Shown here: positions 30,644 through 39,931 of the stretch, piece after piece
Position numbering within the stretch: position 1 is the stretch's first letter
Layout: every line of letters begins with the position of its first letter
Translations under genes and position numbers: made by a program
Notes under the pieces: model-generated
Databases searched by the model: none
Told to the model about the DNA's origin: nothing
The model's input: only the letters and a program-made list of their open reading frames with translations
Origin: an uncultured Succinatimonas sp.
GTDB lineage: Bacteria; Pseudomonadota; Gammaproteobacteria; Enterobacterales; Succinivibrionaceae
Assembly (NCBI GenBank): GCA_900317105.1
Contig: ONFP01000010.1
Span: 1-64,000 of the forward strand
Length of the DNA: 64,000 nt
Reading direction: 5' to 3'

Positions 30644-31711
30644 TCAGTGTAGAGAATAGTCTTTACAGATTCTATCGAAAACTTCTTTGACTTTCTGGCA
30701 GTCTATTGCTTTCATTGCTTCTTGATTCTTAACGCGATATCTCCAGCCTGCTTCCTTATTTCCAAGCTCAGCCGCAGCCATCTGTGCATAGACACTGACT
30801 TCATATTTTCTAAAGTTCCATGCTCCGACTCTGTCTGGATTATGAATAGCAAACAGACCTATAACCGGAATATTAAGCGAGGATGCCAGATGCATGCTGG
30901 CACTGTCTGGGGAGATAACAACTGAAGCCTGTGAGATAACAGCCGCAAGCAATCTTAAAGAGGTCTTTCCGCACAGATTGGTACAGTTATTCTGAAGCTT
31001 ATCTGCTATTCTTGAGCAAAGCTCGGTTTCAAGACTGCCCTTGCCTCCCACGATTACAACATGAAAGCCTTTTTCTACAGCATACTGCCCTATTTCTGTA
31101 TAACCTTCAGCTGTCCAGTTCTTTTCTGCCTTAGCTGATGCCGGAGCTAGAATCAGAATTTTCTTATCCTGTAGAATAAGCTCCTTTGCTCTGCTTATTT
31201 CCTGTGGTGTCAGATGATAGTTCCACTTAGGTTCTATTTTTTCAAATCCCGCTGTTCTGGCAAAAGATATAAAACCTGACATTACATGTGGAGTCTGTGG
31301 CTTATCAATTCTGCGGTTAACAAAGAAAGTCTGTCCCTCTCGGCTTCTTTCACTGTCATAGCCGTATTTCAGCTTTGCCTTAACCGCTGTTGACAGCAGT
31401 GAGGCTTTAATTGAGGTCTGCATATTCAGCAGTACATCATACTGTTCGCCTTTTAATTCTTTTCTTAGGCAAAGTACAGATTTTAGAAGCCCCTGTTTTT
31501 TTATCTCAACAGGAACCATAGGCACAATAGGTTTACCGTCGCTTATGAATAGCGATGAAAATCTTGAGTCGATTATCCATTTAATCTTAACTTCAGGATA
31601 ATCCTCATGAATAGCATTGGCTATGCCGAAAGCATTAATGCAGTCACCTAGGGCGGTGAGTCTTAGAATGCAAACTGAACTTTTATCTGAATGTGTCACG
31701 CTGTTCCTCAC
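30644..31711 (-). CDS. opsX: Family 9 heptosyltransferase, probable LPS heptosyltransferase I (OpsX/WaaC-like)
   Basis: GT9 enzymes add heptose from ADP-heptose to the LPS inner core. The 355-residue protein begins with the Rossmann motif VCILRLTALGDCINAFGIANA and carries APASAKAEKNWTAEGY and the C-terminal donor-site pattern ISPDSASMHLASSLNIPVIGLF. Its head-to-head neighbour is a Kdo kinase, as for opsX-kdkA in Haemophilus, which supports heptosyltransferase I. A generic GT9 role cannot be excluded from sequence. Confidence 0.8.
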   Translation of the reverse strand: MRNSVTHSDKSSVCILRLTALGDCINAFGIANAIHEDYPEVKIKWIIDSRFSSLFISDGKPIVPMVPVEIKKQGLLKSVLCLRKELKGEQYDVLLNMQTSIKASLLSTAVKAKLKYGYDSERSREGQTFFVNRRIDKPQTPHVMSGFISFARTAGFEKIEPKWNYHLTPQEISRAKELILQDKKILILAPASAKAEKNWTAEGYTEIGQYAVEKGFHVVIVGGKGSLETELCSRIADKLQNNCTNLCGKTSLRLLAAVISQASVVISPDSASMHLASSLNIPVIGLFAIHNPDRVGAWNFRKYEVSVYAQMAAAELGNKEAGWRYRVKNQEAMKAIDCQKVKEVFDRICKDYSLH

Positions 31712-31832
31712 TTTTGCCTCATTGTATCATTATCTGTATGGCATATATGGCGAAAACACATCTAAAGTTGTATTCTTGCTAAGAAAACAGTATCTTGAGA
31801 AGCGTTCTATCGGTATTCTGGTTGTAAAGTCT

Positions 31833-32567
31833 ATGGAAAATATAAGAGTCATAAAGTTTGGAAAGACAAAGTTCTACCTTAATGAAGAGGTGCCTTCAGA
31901 TCGGGAATTTTCTTTCTATGAAAGCTTTTTTGACAGGACTTCAATTGAGAAATCTGAAGGTGTAAGCTCAAGAGGCGGACGCGGTCAGACTCTTTTATTT
32001 ACAAAGGACAGACGTGATCTGGTTTTTAGACATTACAAACGCGGAGGTCTGTTCGGTAAACTTGTCTCTGACTGTTTTTTCTGCTTTGAACCTCATTCTC
32101 ACCGCGCCTATGAAGAGTTTGCTCTTCTAAACAGAATGCTTGAGATGAATCTTCCGGTTCCAAAGCCTGTTATTGCCAGAGAGATTTTTAACGGTATCGG
32201 TGTTGTTCAGGATATAGTTATCGAAAGACTGAATGGATATACAGATTTATCCTATGTGATTGCAGAGCGCCATTTAAGTCAAGAGGAATTCATCTCTATT
32301 GGCAAAACTCTGAAGCGTTTTTTTGATAACAATATTCTGCATACGGATCTGAATATTAGAAATATCCTGATAAATGATACCGGCAAGGTCTGTGTCATAG
32401 ACTTTGACAAGTGCTTTCTTGTACCGCTTACCAACTCAAAAAAAGAGGAAATGCTGAGACGACTATTGCGTTCATTCCGAAAGGAAGTTGAAAGATATTC
32501 AGACAAAAAAGTTAATTTTAATGAGAGCGACTTTGAACTTTTAAAACAGGAAGCTCTAAAAAATTAA
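31833..32567 (+). CDS. kdkA: 3-deoxy-D-manno-octulosonic acid kinase
   Basis: KdkA phosphorylates the Kdo of LPS at O-4. A 244-residue product from ATG 31833 (MENIRVIKFGK) matches the family length. The frame is open upstream into opsX, so the longer reading is unlikely. Motifs: SSRGGRGQTLLFTKDRRDLVFRHYKRGG (the Gly-rich loop and Lys region of this kinase-like fold), HTDLNIRNILI (catalytic loop) and VCVIDFDKC (metal-binding DFD). Divergent from opsX. Kdo kinase usually goes with a WaaA that adds a single Kdo. Confidence 0.92.
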   Translation: MENIRVIKFGKTKFYLNEEVPSDREFSFYESFFDRTSIEKSEGVSSRGGRGQTLLFTKDRRDLVFRHYKRGGLFGKLVSDCFFCFEPHSHRAYEEFALLNRMLEMNLPVPKPVIAREIFNGIGVVQDIVIERLNGYTDLSYVIAERHLSQEEFISIGKTLKRFFDNNILHTDLNIRNILINDTGKVCVIDFDKCFLVPLTNSKKEEMLRRLLRSFRKEVERYSDKKVNFNESDFELLKQEALKN

Positions 32568-32621
32568 ACTAGTAAAGTAATATAGTGCTGTATATTCTTT
32601 CTATCGAATATGGGGCATTTT

Positions 32622-33164
32622 ATGGACAAGAAAACAGTAGTTATCGTAGATCATCCAAACTTCAGTCAGTCAAATGTTAACCGCAGATTTGTCGATGAAA
32701 TGCGAAAATATCCTGAGGAGATTCTCATCCATAATCTTCAGAGTTGCTATCCTACAGGTGTACTTGATGCCTCAAAAGAGCACTGTGTACTCGAGAATAA
32801 CGGTACCATTGTTCTTCAGTTCCCTTTCTACTGGTTTAACTGCCCTCCAAAAATGAAGGAATGGTTTGATAAGGTACTGACCTCAAACTGGGCCTTTAAG
32901 GATGCCTATCATCTTGAGAACAAAAAGATTGGTCTTTGTGTTTCCTGTGGAAGTGAGGAGGCTGCATATACAGCTTCAGGCAGACATCATCGCAAGGTTG
33001 AAGATTATCTTGCCAACATTCTGCATGCCTTTGAAATGTGTCGTGTGGATTATGTCGGCAGTTTTATTACCTACGGAATCAATGATACTGAAATTGTAAC
33101 CGCCGACGTGATTGGACAGAGAGCCAGAGAGTATATCGAGTGGCTTAAATCTATAGCCTCTTAA
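32622..33164 (+). CDS. Flavodoxin-fold NAD(P)H:quinone oxidoreductase (KefF/MdaB type)
   Basis: The 180-residue protein has the flavodoxin_2 fold: VVIVDHPNFSQSNVNRRFVDEM at the FMN phosphate site, then IVLQFPFYWFNCPPKMKEWFDKVLTSNWAF, the FMN-binding loop of quinone reductases such as KefF and NQO1. It likely reduces quinones or electrophiles by two electrons in the cytoplasm. ATG 32622, with GGGG upstream, is preferred over ATG 32610. Its 3' end overlaps the waaA stop by 4 bp (convergent). No kefC partner is nearby. Confidence 0.85.
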   Translation: MDKKTVVIVDHPNFSQSNVNRRFVDEMRKYPEEILIHNLQSCYPTGVLDASKEHCVLENNGTIVLQFPFYWFNCPPKMKEWFDKVLTSNWAFKDAYHLENKKIGLCVSCGSEEAAYTASGRHHRKVEDYLANILHAFEMCRVDYVGSFITYGINDTEIVTADVIGQRAREYIEWLKSIAS

Positions 33165-34444
33165 TTCTTGAACAGCATCAGATCCAGCTGTTCGATGGTT
33201 CTGTTTAGTGCTCCTTTGCCCTGTTGCTGCACGTCCAGAGCCATTACCCCTGTATTCTGCAGTAGATTTCTGTCTGAAAGCAGTTTGATGATGTAAAGCG
33301 CAAGCTTATGTTCATCTTCGGCGACAAAGCATCCACCTGTATCAAGCAGCTTTTCAAACTGCTCCTCAAAGTTTCTGTAAATAGGTCCTGTAAGCAGTGG
33401 CAGACTGAAATAGGCTGGCTCTAAAGGATTATGTCCGCCTATATCTACAAGACTTCCTCCCATGAAGATGAGATCACACAGACCGAAATAGGTTTCAATC
33501 TCGCCCATGGTATCGCCAACCATAACATCAGCATTGAACAGGGTAATACTCTTCAGTTCGCTCTTAAGCGCAAAGGAGATGCCTTTATCATTCAGATAAC
33601 TGCAGACACTATCTGTAACAGTCTGATGTCTTGGAACAAACACCATCTTCAGATCAGGAATAGTCTTTCTGGCCTCAATATATGCGTTGACTATGGCTTC
33701 CTCTTCGCCGTCGTGGATACTGATTGCTCCAAATACATTGTCGCTTAAGATCTTGCGCCTGATCTTCTTGGAATCCTCAAACATCCTTTCTCTTGGTTTG
33801 AGATCATATTTGATGTTTCCTGTTACCACTGTATTCTTGGCTGGTACTCCGATCTTCTCAAAACGGTCCTTGTCAGCATAGGAGATGCACATTACCTTGG
33901 AGAGCTTGGAGCCAATCAGATCCTGTACCAGAGCCTTGTGCTTGAGGTACTTCTGACAGTTCTTCTCCTGCATTCTGGCATTGATGATCATTACCGGACA
34001 TTTTCTTTTTGCTGCTATATCCAGCATGTTTGGCCACAGTTCAGTATCAATGATGATCAGGGCCTCAGGATTAAAGTGCTTAAAGAATCGTGAAACGGCA
34101 AGGGGACTGTCCAGAGGTGAAAACTTAACCAGCACGTTCTCAAGAGAAGATGCGGCCTTTGCCCCGGTGGTGGTCATGGTGGTTATGACAATCCTGTCGT
34201 TTGGATGATTTCTTCTGAATTCAATAATGAAAGGTTTGAGCGCGTTGATTTCACCCACTGAAGCTCCGTGAAACCAGATACAGCTTTTCTCGGTCTCCCT
34301 GTAATATCCAAGCAGCTCAAATATTCTTCTGCCGTAAGGAGGATCACGTCGCTTTTTATAGGCAAGAAATACTGCTCCTAATGGAGCTGCAAGCAGGGTA
34401 GCAGACTTATAAATACATAGGGCTAAACGGGATGATAATTTCAT
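33161..34444 (-). CDS. waaA: 3-deoxy-D-manno-octulosonic acid transferase
   Basis: WaaA transfers Kdo from CMP-Kdo to lipid IVA. The 427-residue protein begins with a membrane anchor (about 10-28, SATLLAAPLGAVFLAYK), then IWFHGASVGEINALKPFI (acceptor site), GNIKYDL, VFVPRHQT and GGHNPLEPAYFSLPLLTGP (donor site). Together with KdkA it suggests a single, phosphorylated Kdo core of the Haemophilus kind. An iscB gene lies immediately upstream. Confidence 0.97.
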   Translation of the reverse strand: MKLSSRLALCIYKSATLLAAPLGAVFLAYKKRRDPPYGRRIFELLGYYRETEKSCIWFHGASVGEINALKPFIIEFRRNHPNDRIVITTMTTTGAKAASSLENVLVKFSPLDSPLAVSRFFKHFNPEALIIIDTELWPNMLDIAAKRKCPVMIINARMQEKNCQKYLKHKALVQDLIGSKLSKVMCISYADKDRFEKIGVPAKNTVVTGNIKYDLKPRERMFEDSKKIRRKILSDNVFGAISIHDGEEEAIVNAYIEARKTIPDLKMVFVPRHQTVTDSVCSYLNDKGISFALKSELKSITLFNADVMVGDTMGEIETYFGLCDLIFMGGSLVDIGGHNPLEPAYFSLPLLTGPIYRNFEEQFEKLLDTGGCFVAEDEHKLALYIIKLLSDRNLLQNTGVMALDVQQQGKGALNRTIEQLDLMLFKN

Positions 34445-34477
34445 AATATATTCGTTCTGTTGTAGAATTGTATTGAT

Positions 34478-35701
34478 TTAACATTTTTCAATTAACCAAA
34501 TTTTTCTAGTTTCAATTAATTGAAGCTTCTTATAACTTATTGAACCATTGATACGTTCACCGTACACGGTGCGTATATCAAACGCCCCACTTGTTCTTCT
34601 TCCAAAAATAAATCCAACTCGATCACCAACTTTAACCTTGTCGAAAAGTCTGAAACCTTTCACCGTATACGGTGCTTGGTTCAACTTTCTTCGACCACCT
34701 TTTAAAGTAGTAAACTTATGAATCTGTCGATTATGACATCTTACTTTTTTCATCAGATAGACGTCACTTGGTAAAGCTTGCGGTACACCGCAAATGCACC
34801 GAGCATCAACATGATGATCTTTCTTTAAATGATATTTCTCTCTCAAATGCTTGGTTATGTAACCATAAGTGCATTTAACACATGGATATTTATTGCAAAG
34901 TTCTTTGAAAAAGAAATTCCGCATCAATCCCATGAATGTTTCAGCTTTGAAAGATTTTCCTCTTTTAATATCATCTAAAGAGATCAAACCTTTGTGAAAT
35001 TTCGTGTGACACGAATCACACAAAGTAACCAAATTATTAGGAGCATCACCACCTATTAATCTTGATTCAAGATGGTGAACTCGCAAAACTTTGTCTTTAG
35101 ACTTACCATTGCAACATCTACAAGTGCATCCGTCTCTAGCTAAGACATAAGCTTTTACATTCTTGAATCCTAATTGATCACCTTGCTGATACTCAGCACA
35201 TTTGATCTCTGGATTCTTGATTTTCTGAATATCAAAACTTGCAATCTCTACGACAATTTTACCTATAGGCAAGATTTCGTGAGCTTTTGCAACTAATCTC
35301 AAATGAGATTCTACTTTAGCTCTGATAGATGGAGGTAGCCAACCATTTGCAATACCTCGGTTTAGAAACCGAGCTTTGCGATATCTTGTCTTTCTATTTC
35401 TACGAGTACGTCTTGCCTCTTTTCTTGCAGACAAGAGCTTTACAATGTCGGTTCTGATTTTAGCTTTAGCTTCAAAGAGAACCTTTTTCTCAGTACATGC
35501 AGAAATACCAACATTTTCATATCCTGTGTCTACACCTAGAGTGATAAGTTGGGTAATGTTTGCACACTCATAACTAAGCTGAATTGTAAATGGACATCTT
35601 TTAACTACCTTTGCTTTATGTTCTCTGAGCAAACGTCTTACCATACCATGCCGAGTAGTCGGCATGATTGGTACACCTTTGCAATTTAGAACATAAACCA
35701 T
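34478..35701 (-). CDS. iscB: Stand-alone IscB RNA-guided nuclease
   Basis: IscB proteins are the transposon-encoded ancestors of Cas9, guided by an omega-RNA. The 407-residue protein shows every IscB part in order: PLMP-type N-terminus (VLNCKGVPIMPTTRHGMVRR), RuvC-I (LGVDTGYENVGIS, Asp58), Arg-rich bridge helix (RKEARRTRRNRKTRYRKAR, about 93-111), RuvC-II (IVVEIASF, Glu152), HNH (RVHHLESRLIGGDAPNNL, His209/His210, with CDSCHTKFH and the Cys pairs near 192-197), RuvC-III (DHHVDA, Asp299), and a C-terminal PAM-interacting-like region (VKVGDRVGFIFGRRTSGAFD). All catalytic residues are present. AAGGA precedes the ATG. No tnpA transposase or cas gene is near; the gene lies between waaA and an unknown gene. 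Confidence 0.92.
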   Translation of the reverse strand: MVYVLNCKGVPIMPTTRHGMVRRLLREHKAKVVKRCPFTIQLSYECANITQLITLGVDTGYENVGISACTEKKVLFEAKAKIRTDIVKLLSARKEARRTRRNRKTRYRKARFLNRGIANGWLPPSIRAKVESHLRLVAKAHEILPIGKIVVEIASFDIQKIKNPEIKCAEYQQGDQLGFKNVKAYVLARDGCTCRCCNGKSKDKVLRVHHLESRLIGGDAPNNLVTLCDSCHTKFHKGLISLDDIKRGKSFKAETFMGLMRNFFFKELCNKYPCVKCTYGYITKHLREKYHLKKDHHVDARCICGVPQALPSDVYLMKKVRCHNRQIHKFTTLKGGRRKLNQAPYTVKGFRLFDKVKVGDRVGFIFGRRTSGAFDIRTVYGERINGSISYKKLQLIETRKIWLIEKC

Positions 35702-36035
35702 AATTTAATCCTTTTAAAAAGCTGCAGTTTTTTGCTGTAAGCCAGATCCTGCAAAACTGTAAAATGCTACCTTCGTCAATGTTATTGAAAGGTTTGTTGT
35801 CTACAACACTGTTTTCAGTGAAAACTGTTTAATCATAGACCTTAGAGGTCAGAACTAGGTAGAACATTCTGACGTAACTATATATTCTTCCATAACGTAG
35901 CTCAATTTACTGTATACAGTAAAGTTTGCTAAGACTAAGCTTTAGTTACAGATTTGTATATCAATACTCCTCTACAACAGAGCTAATATATTCTTAATAT
36001 AACGGATTATTATTTCTTCAGCTTACAATCTGGGG
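35702..36035 (-). ncRNA. Probable omega-RNA region upstream of iscB
   Basis: In IscB systems the omega-RNA lies just upstream of the gene, same strand, with the guide at its 5' end. This 334-bp gap has no gene but several hairpins: CAGTTTT..GC/GCAAAACTG (35725-35759), GTTGT/ACAAC (35795-35810), GTTTTC/GAAAAC (about 35811-35827), GACCT/AGGTC (35838-35850) overlapping GTCAGAA/TTCTGAC (35848-35873), and an 18-bp palindrome (35906-35923). Boundaries and guide cannot be set by eye. Confidence 0.6.
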
Positions 36036-36644
36036 CTATACAGACTCATCAACGACAATAAAATCATCTTCTTTTTTGGCTAATTCAATAACTTCAGAGA
36101 GCTTTAAATTATCTATGCCGCACATTTGAGCGACGATTTCAGGGAAGAAAAACTCATTAATCCTGGTGTCATCGTATATATCATCGAAGCATCCCATTTC
36201 ATCATAGAGTTCATCAAACTCTTCGTCTGATATTGTTACCTTGAATTCCTTGTTAATATTTTCTCGTATTTTGTCGTGCATAAGACTAATGCCATATTCA
36301 AGCGTAAAACTTTGTAGATCTTCACTGTATGTATCATGAAAAAAGCCACATCCGCTGCAGTATGAAGCATGAGTGTTGCCATCGTATTCTTCTTCGAGGA
36401 ATTCTTTTACAGTTATCTCCGGAGAGATTTGACCTGCTTTAACAAGCTCACCAGAACAGTCATATGGAGGATCGTAAGTGTGATCTTCTTCATAATGGAC
36501 AGGCATATCAGGTGTCAGATAATAGTTTATCTGCCGGATAAATTCTTTTCGGAGCTCTTCCATTTGAATGTCAAGCTCGGTGTTGATTTGATAAACAAGG
36601 CTGGCGTGGTGATTATTGATGAAATCTGCGTATTTTTTAATCAT
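36036..36644 (-). CDS. Acidic protein of unknown function
   Basis: A 202-residue product I do not recognise. It is strongly acidic, predicted soluble and mostly helical, with no signal peptide or membrane segment. A single YCSGCGF (CxxC) near residue 95 could bind metal or form a disulfide, followed by the acidic stretch ISDEEFDELYDEMGCFDDIYDD. It sits between iscB and waaF, starting 14 bp after the waaF stop on the same strand, and may be cotranscribed with waaF. Whether it belongs to the LPS genes or came with the iscB locus is unknown. Confidence 0.7.
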   Translation of the reverse strand: MIKKYADFINNHHASLVYQINTELDIQMEELRKEFIRQINYYLTPDMPVHYEEDHTYDPPYDCSGELVKAGQISPEITVKEFLEEEYDGNTHASYCSGCGFFHDTYSEDLQSFTLEYGISLMHDKIRENINKEFKVTISDEEFDELYDEMGCFDDIYDDTRINEFFFPEIVAQMCGIDNLKLSEVIELAKKEDDFIVVDESV

Positions 36645-36658
36645 AAAAACAGCCTTAA

Positions 36659-37705
36659 TTAAAGAGATAGAAGCTGTTCAAGCTTCTCTATCACCATCTG
36701 AGGAGTAAGCTTCTTCAGGCAGGCATAGGTTTCGAATTTACAGGTTCTCTTAAAGCAAGGATGACATGGTTCATCTGACTCTACACATATAGCCTTGTCC
36801 GACAGAGGTGGTGTGTAATTGGTTGAGGTTGAACCGAAAATACATACCTGTGGTATGTCAGCAGCTGCTACTGTGTGCATCAGACCTGAATCATTACATA
36901 CTGCAGCTGTTGAACTTCCAACGATATCAAGTGCCTCGGTAAGATTGGTCTTGCCTGCTATGTCTGTGAAGAAAGGTTTTGTGTCCACAGATAAATTCTC
37001 ATAGATTTTTGCAACAGTAGGAATATCTTTTTTAGAGCCGATACCGATTACTCGACCACCCTGTTTAATCCACCACATTGAGATTTCAGCAAAATACTCG
37101 ACAGGCCAGAGCTTTGACGGACCGTAATTAGCTCCGCAGCCTAGGATTAGGTTCTTCTTTGAAAAATCCAGCCCAAGCTCAGAGACTCTTTTCTCATCAA
37201 GAGGTCTGGTTTCAAGCTTTGGATAGGCAAATTTAGGTAAATCATTGGCAGTCTTTACCTCGTTTCTGTCAAAGGCAAGGGCAACATAGCGCTGAACCAT
37301 CAGAGGAAAGTCCTGCTTGTTGGTGCGCATATTGTTAATAAGAATATATCTGGATTCTCCCTTAAAGCCACGTCTGTCAGGAATTTTGGCAAAGAAACCA
37401 ACAAAGGCCGATTTTAGAGAGTTGGGCAGTATGAATACAGAGTCGTAATGGTTATCTCGGAACTTTTTACCCTCAGCATATCTCTGTTTTAAATTGAAAG
37501 CTCCATGTTCAAAAGGATTGATGAATTTTCCTGACAGCTCAGGCATTCTGTCCAGTATAGGCAAGGTATAGGCTGGTGCATAGATATCAATGGTGCACTC
37601 AGGATCCTGCTCTTTTAGAACTTTGTAAAGGCTCTGAGACATAATCAGATCTCCAAGCCATGAAGGTGAGATAATCAGGTAATTTTTGTGGGTATTTAAA
37701 GTCAT
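36659..37705 (-). CDS. waaF: ADP-heptose:LPS heptosyltransferase II
   Basis: WaaF adds the second heptose to the LPS inner core. The 348-residue protein has the diagnostic start LIISPSWLGDLIMSQSLYKVL, LPNSLKSAFVGFFAKIPDRRGF, GCGANYGPSKLWPVEYFAEI and the donor-site VCNDSGLMHTVAAADIPQVCIFGST. It is divergent from hldD, which makes its ADP-heptose donor. Confidence 0.96.
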   Translation of the reverse strand: MTLNTHKNYLIISPSWLGDLIMSQSLYKVLKEQDPECTIDIYAPAYTLPILDRMPELSGKFINPFEHGAFNLKQRYAEGKKFRDNHYDSVFILPNSLKSAFVGFFAKIPDRRGFKGESRYILINNMRTNKQDFPLMVQRYVALAFDRNEVKTANDLPKFAYPKLETRPLDEKRVSELGLDFSKKNLILGCGANYGPSKLWPVEYFAEISMWWIKQGGRVIGIGSKKDIPTVAKIYENLSVDTKPFFTDIAGKTNLTEALDIVGSSTAAVCNDSGLMHTVAAADIPQVCIFGSTSTNYTPPLSDKAICVESDEPCHPCFKRTCKFETYACLKKLTPQMVIEKLEQLLSL

Positions 37706-37986
37706 AACTCTGTTTAATAATTGCTAACTATATGTTTTGTAGGCAATAAATCCTATAACAGGTGGCCTATTTCACCTTATGAAAAAAAATGGTGAAAGAT
37801 AAAATGGTTCTTTTTTTGAAGAGTCTTTGTGTTCTTCTCCTACTATTGTAGCCTATGTCGGCCTTTTAAATCATGATTTTTCAGTGCATATATCAGTATA
37901 TTGTCCTGATTAATTGTACACAGCAATGTGTTTTCTAACTCTGTTGCTTTATAATGTCCCTATCTATTAAGTTTTAAGGAATTATT
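37706..37986. other. waaF-hldD divergent spacer
   Basis: 281 bp between divergent genes that must contain both promoters. I see no clear operator or gene. Confidence 0.4.
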
Positions 37987-38949
37987 ATGATTATCGTAAC
38001 TGGTGGATGCGGCTTTATTGGCTCAAATATCGTAAAACATTTAAATGATCGTGGTATTAAGGATATTCTGGTTGTTGATAATTTAACCAACGGCCATAAG
38101 TTCATGAATCTTACCGATCTTGATATTGCCGACTACATGGATAAAGAAGACTTCATGAAGCTGGTACTTGATGAGAAGGCATTTGATTCCAAATACGGAT
38201 GCAAGAATATTCAGGCTATCTTCCATGAGGGAGCCTGCTCTGCTACTACCGAGTGGAACGGCAAGTACATCATGAAGAATAACTATGAGTACACCGTAAA
38301 CCTTTTTGAGTTTGCAACTGCTCACAGAATTCCTTTCTTCTTTGCCTCATCTGCATCAACCTACGGTGACGGCAATGTTTTCGTTGAAGACAGAAGCAAT
38401 GAAGGTCCGCTGAATGTTTACGGCTATTCAAAGTTCCTGTTTGATGAATACGTAAGAGCAAGACTGCCAAAGATTAATTCTCAGGTTGTAGGTCTGCGTT
38501 ATTTCAATGTTTACGGTCCACGTGAGAGTCACAAGGGTTCAATGGCATCAGTAGCCTTCCATCTGAACACCCAGATGCTGGCAGGTGAGAATCCAAAACT
38601 GTTTGAGGGCATTGACGGCTATGAGAATGGCGGTCAGCTGCGTGATTTCGTTTATGTTGGTGACGTTGCCGAGGTTAACCTGTGGTTCTACGAGCACAAA
38701 GGTCCATCTGGAATCTATAACTGCGGTACCGGTCGTGCTGAACCATTCCTGAATATTGCCAAGGCTGTTATCAAGCACCATGGTCATGGTGAGGTTGAGT
38801 TCATTCCATTCCCAGAACATCTGAAGGGACACTATCAGAGCTTTACTCAGGCCGATCTGACCAAGCTGCGTAATGCCGGCTGTGATATCGAGTTCAAGAC
38901 TGTTGCCCAAGGTGTTGCTGAGTATCTGAAATGGCTGAATTCGAAATAG
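37987..38949 (+). CDS. hldD: ADP-L-glycero-D-manno-heptose 6-epimerase
   Basis: HldD converts ADP-D,D-heptose to the L,D form used by WaaC and WaaF. The 320-residue short-chain dehydrogenase starts with the NADP-binding [20 protein letters not shown] and has [19 protein letters not shown], the catalytic Ser/Tyr region SASTYGDG...YGYSKFLFD and [10 protein letters not shown]. The glpG start overlaps its last 19 bp. Confidence 0.98.
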   Translation: MIIVTGGCGFIGSNIVKHLNDRGIKDILVVDNLTNGHKFMNLTDLDIADYMDKEDFMKLVLDEKAFDSKYGCKNIQAIFHEGACSATTEWNGKYIMKNNYEYTVNLFEFATAHRIPFFFASSASTYGDGNVFVEDRSNEGPLNVYGYSKFLFDEYVRARLPKINSQVVGLRYFNVYGPRESHKGSMASVAFHLNTQMLAGENPKLFEGIDGYENGGQLRDFVYVGDVAEVNLWFYEHKGPSGIYNCGTGRAEPFLNIAKAVIKHHGHGEVEFIPFPEHLKGHYQSFTQADLTKLRNAGCDIEFKTVAQGVAEYLKWLNSK

Positions 38950-39797
38950 TTGACGACTTTACCTATGAAGTTTGCCTTCTTCCAAGGGAGAAGGCCTTAG
39001 GTTTTGTAGACCATTTAAATTCCATTGGTATTAAGGCTAAAATCAAGGAAAGCTACTCTGGTCACTATGGTGTGTTCGTAACCAACGAACTGGATATGGC
39101 CAGAGCCAAAAGGGAAGTTCTAAGATTTGCCGGTTCTCCTTTTGACAGTTCTTTTACCAAAGCCTCATGGGAGCAGGGTAAGACTGTCAGAAACATTAAG
39201 GAGATTAAATCCTCTATGTATCTGCCAATGGCCTTTGATATTACCTCCCTGACTACCATTGTAGAGCTTATCTGTATCGCTCTGTATGTCATTTCTCTGT
39301 TTGATGAGTCCTGGGTAATTCAGACTTTTGCCTTATCAAGACAGGATGTCTTCAGTTCTGTTACAGATTATTATCGTCTGCTTACTCCTGCCTTTGTGCA
39401 TTTTGGTTTTATGCATATTGCCTTTAATCTGGTGATGTTTGAAGCTTTGGGAAGACCAATCGAGAAAACCTTTGGCAAGACTAAGCTGTTCTCTCTGATA
39501 ATCAGTATTGCCCTGCTCTCAAATGTCCTTCAGTACTGCTTTATGACTGATAATTATGGATATTTTGGAGGACTGTCAGGCGTGGTTTACGGAATTATCG
39601 GTTACTGCGGTGTGCTGTCAAAACGCGAAGATCTCCCTGATTCCTTTATGATCCCAAGAGGTCTTTTAACTGTAAGTATCATCTTTATTCTTTTAGGATT
39701 CCTTTTCAGCGGTATTGCCAATCTGTGTCACCTGGGCGGTGTTGTGATTGGTATTCTCTGGGGCTTCTACGATCTTAAAAAGAAGAATCTCTTCTAA
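38931..39797 (+). CDS. glpG: Rhomboid intramembrane protease GlpG
   Basis: GlpG cleaves membrane helices within the bilayer. The 288-residue protein has the N-terminal soluble domain (about 1-85) and six membrane segments. The motifs are [35 protein letters not shown] (catalytic Ser near residue 214) and [12 protein letters not shown] (catalytic His near 267). Its ATG lies inside the hldD 3' end, suggesting translational coupling; glpG is not usually paired with hldD, so this is a local arrangement. Confidence 0.95.
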   Translation: MAEFEIVDDFTYEVCLLPREKALGFVDHLNSIGIKAKIKESYSGHYGVFVTNELDMARAKREVLRFAGSPFDSSFTKASWEQGKTVRNIKEIKSSMYLPMAFDITSLTTIVELICIALYVISLFDESWVIQTFALSRQDVFSSVTDYYRLLTPAFVHFGFMHIAFNLVMFEALGRPIEKTFGKTKLFSLIISIALLSNVLQYCFMTDNYGYFGGLSGVVYGIIGYCGVLSKREDLPDSFMIPRGLLTVSIIFILLGFLFSGIANLCHLGGVVIGILWGFYDLKKKNLF

Positions 39798-39931
39798 TGT
39801 ATCTTATTAAATGGTTTTCCTTTTTCTAGGAATGCCATTTACCTTGCCTCATTTCTTTACAGAGCAGGATCTGCCTACTATATTTGTCTTAGCTGATAGC
39901 TGTTTTCGGCATATACATCGGAACGCAGAGA

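Noticed and set aside
31617..31832. N-terminal extension of the Kdo kinase frame
   Set aside because: It overlaps the 5' part of the divergent opsX gene and has no kinase similarity; the ATG at 31833 gives the normal length.
34478..36035. Full IS200/IS605 transposon around iscB
   Set aside because: No tnpA and no convincing left or right end hairpins with matching target sites were found; only the nuclease and its probable RNA are supported.
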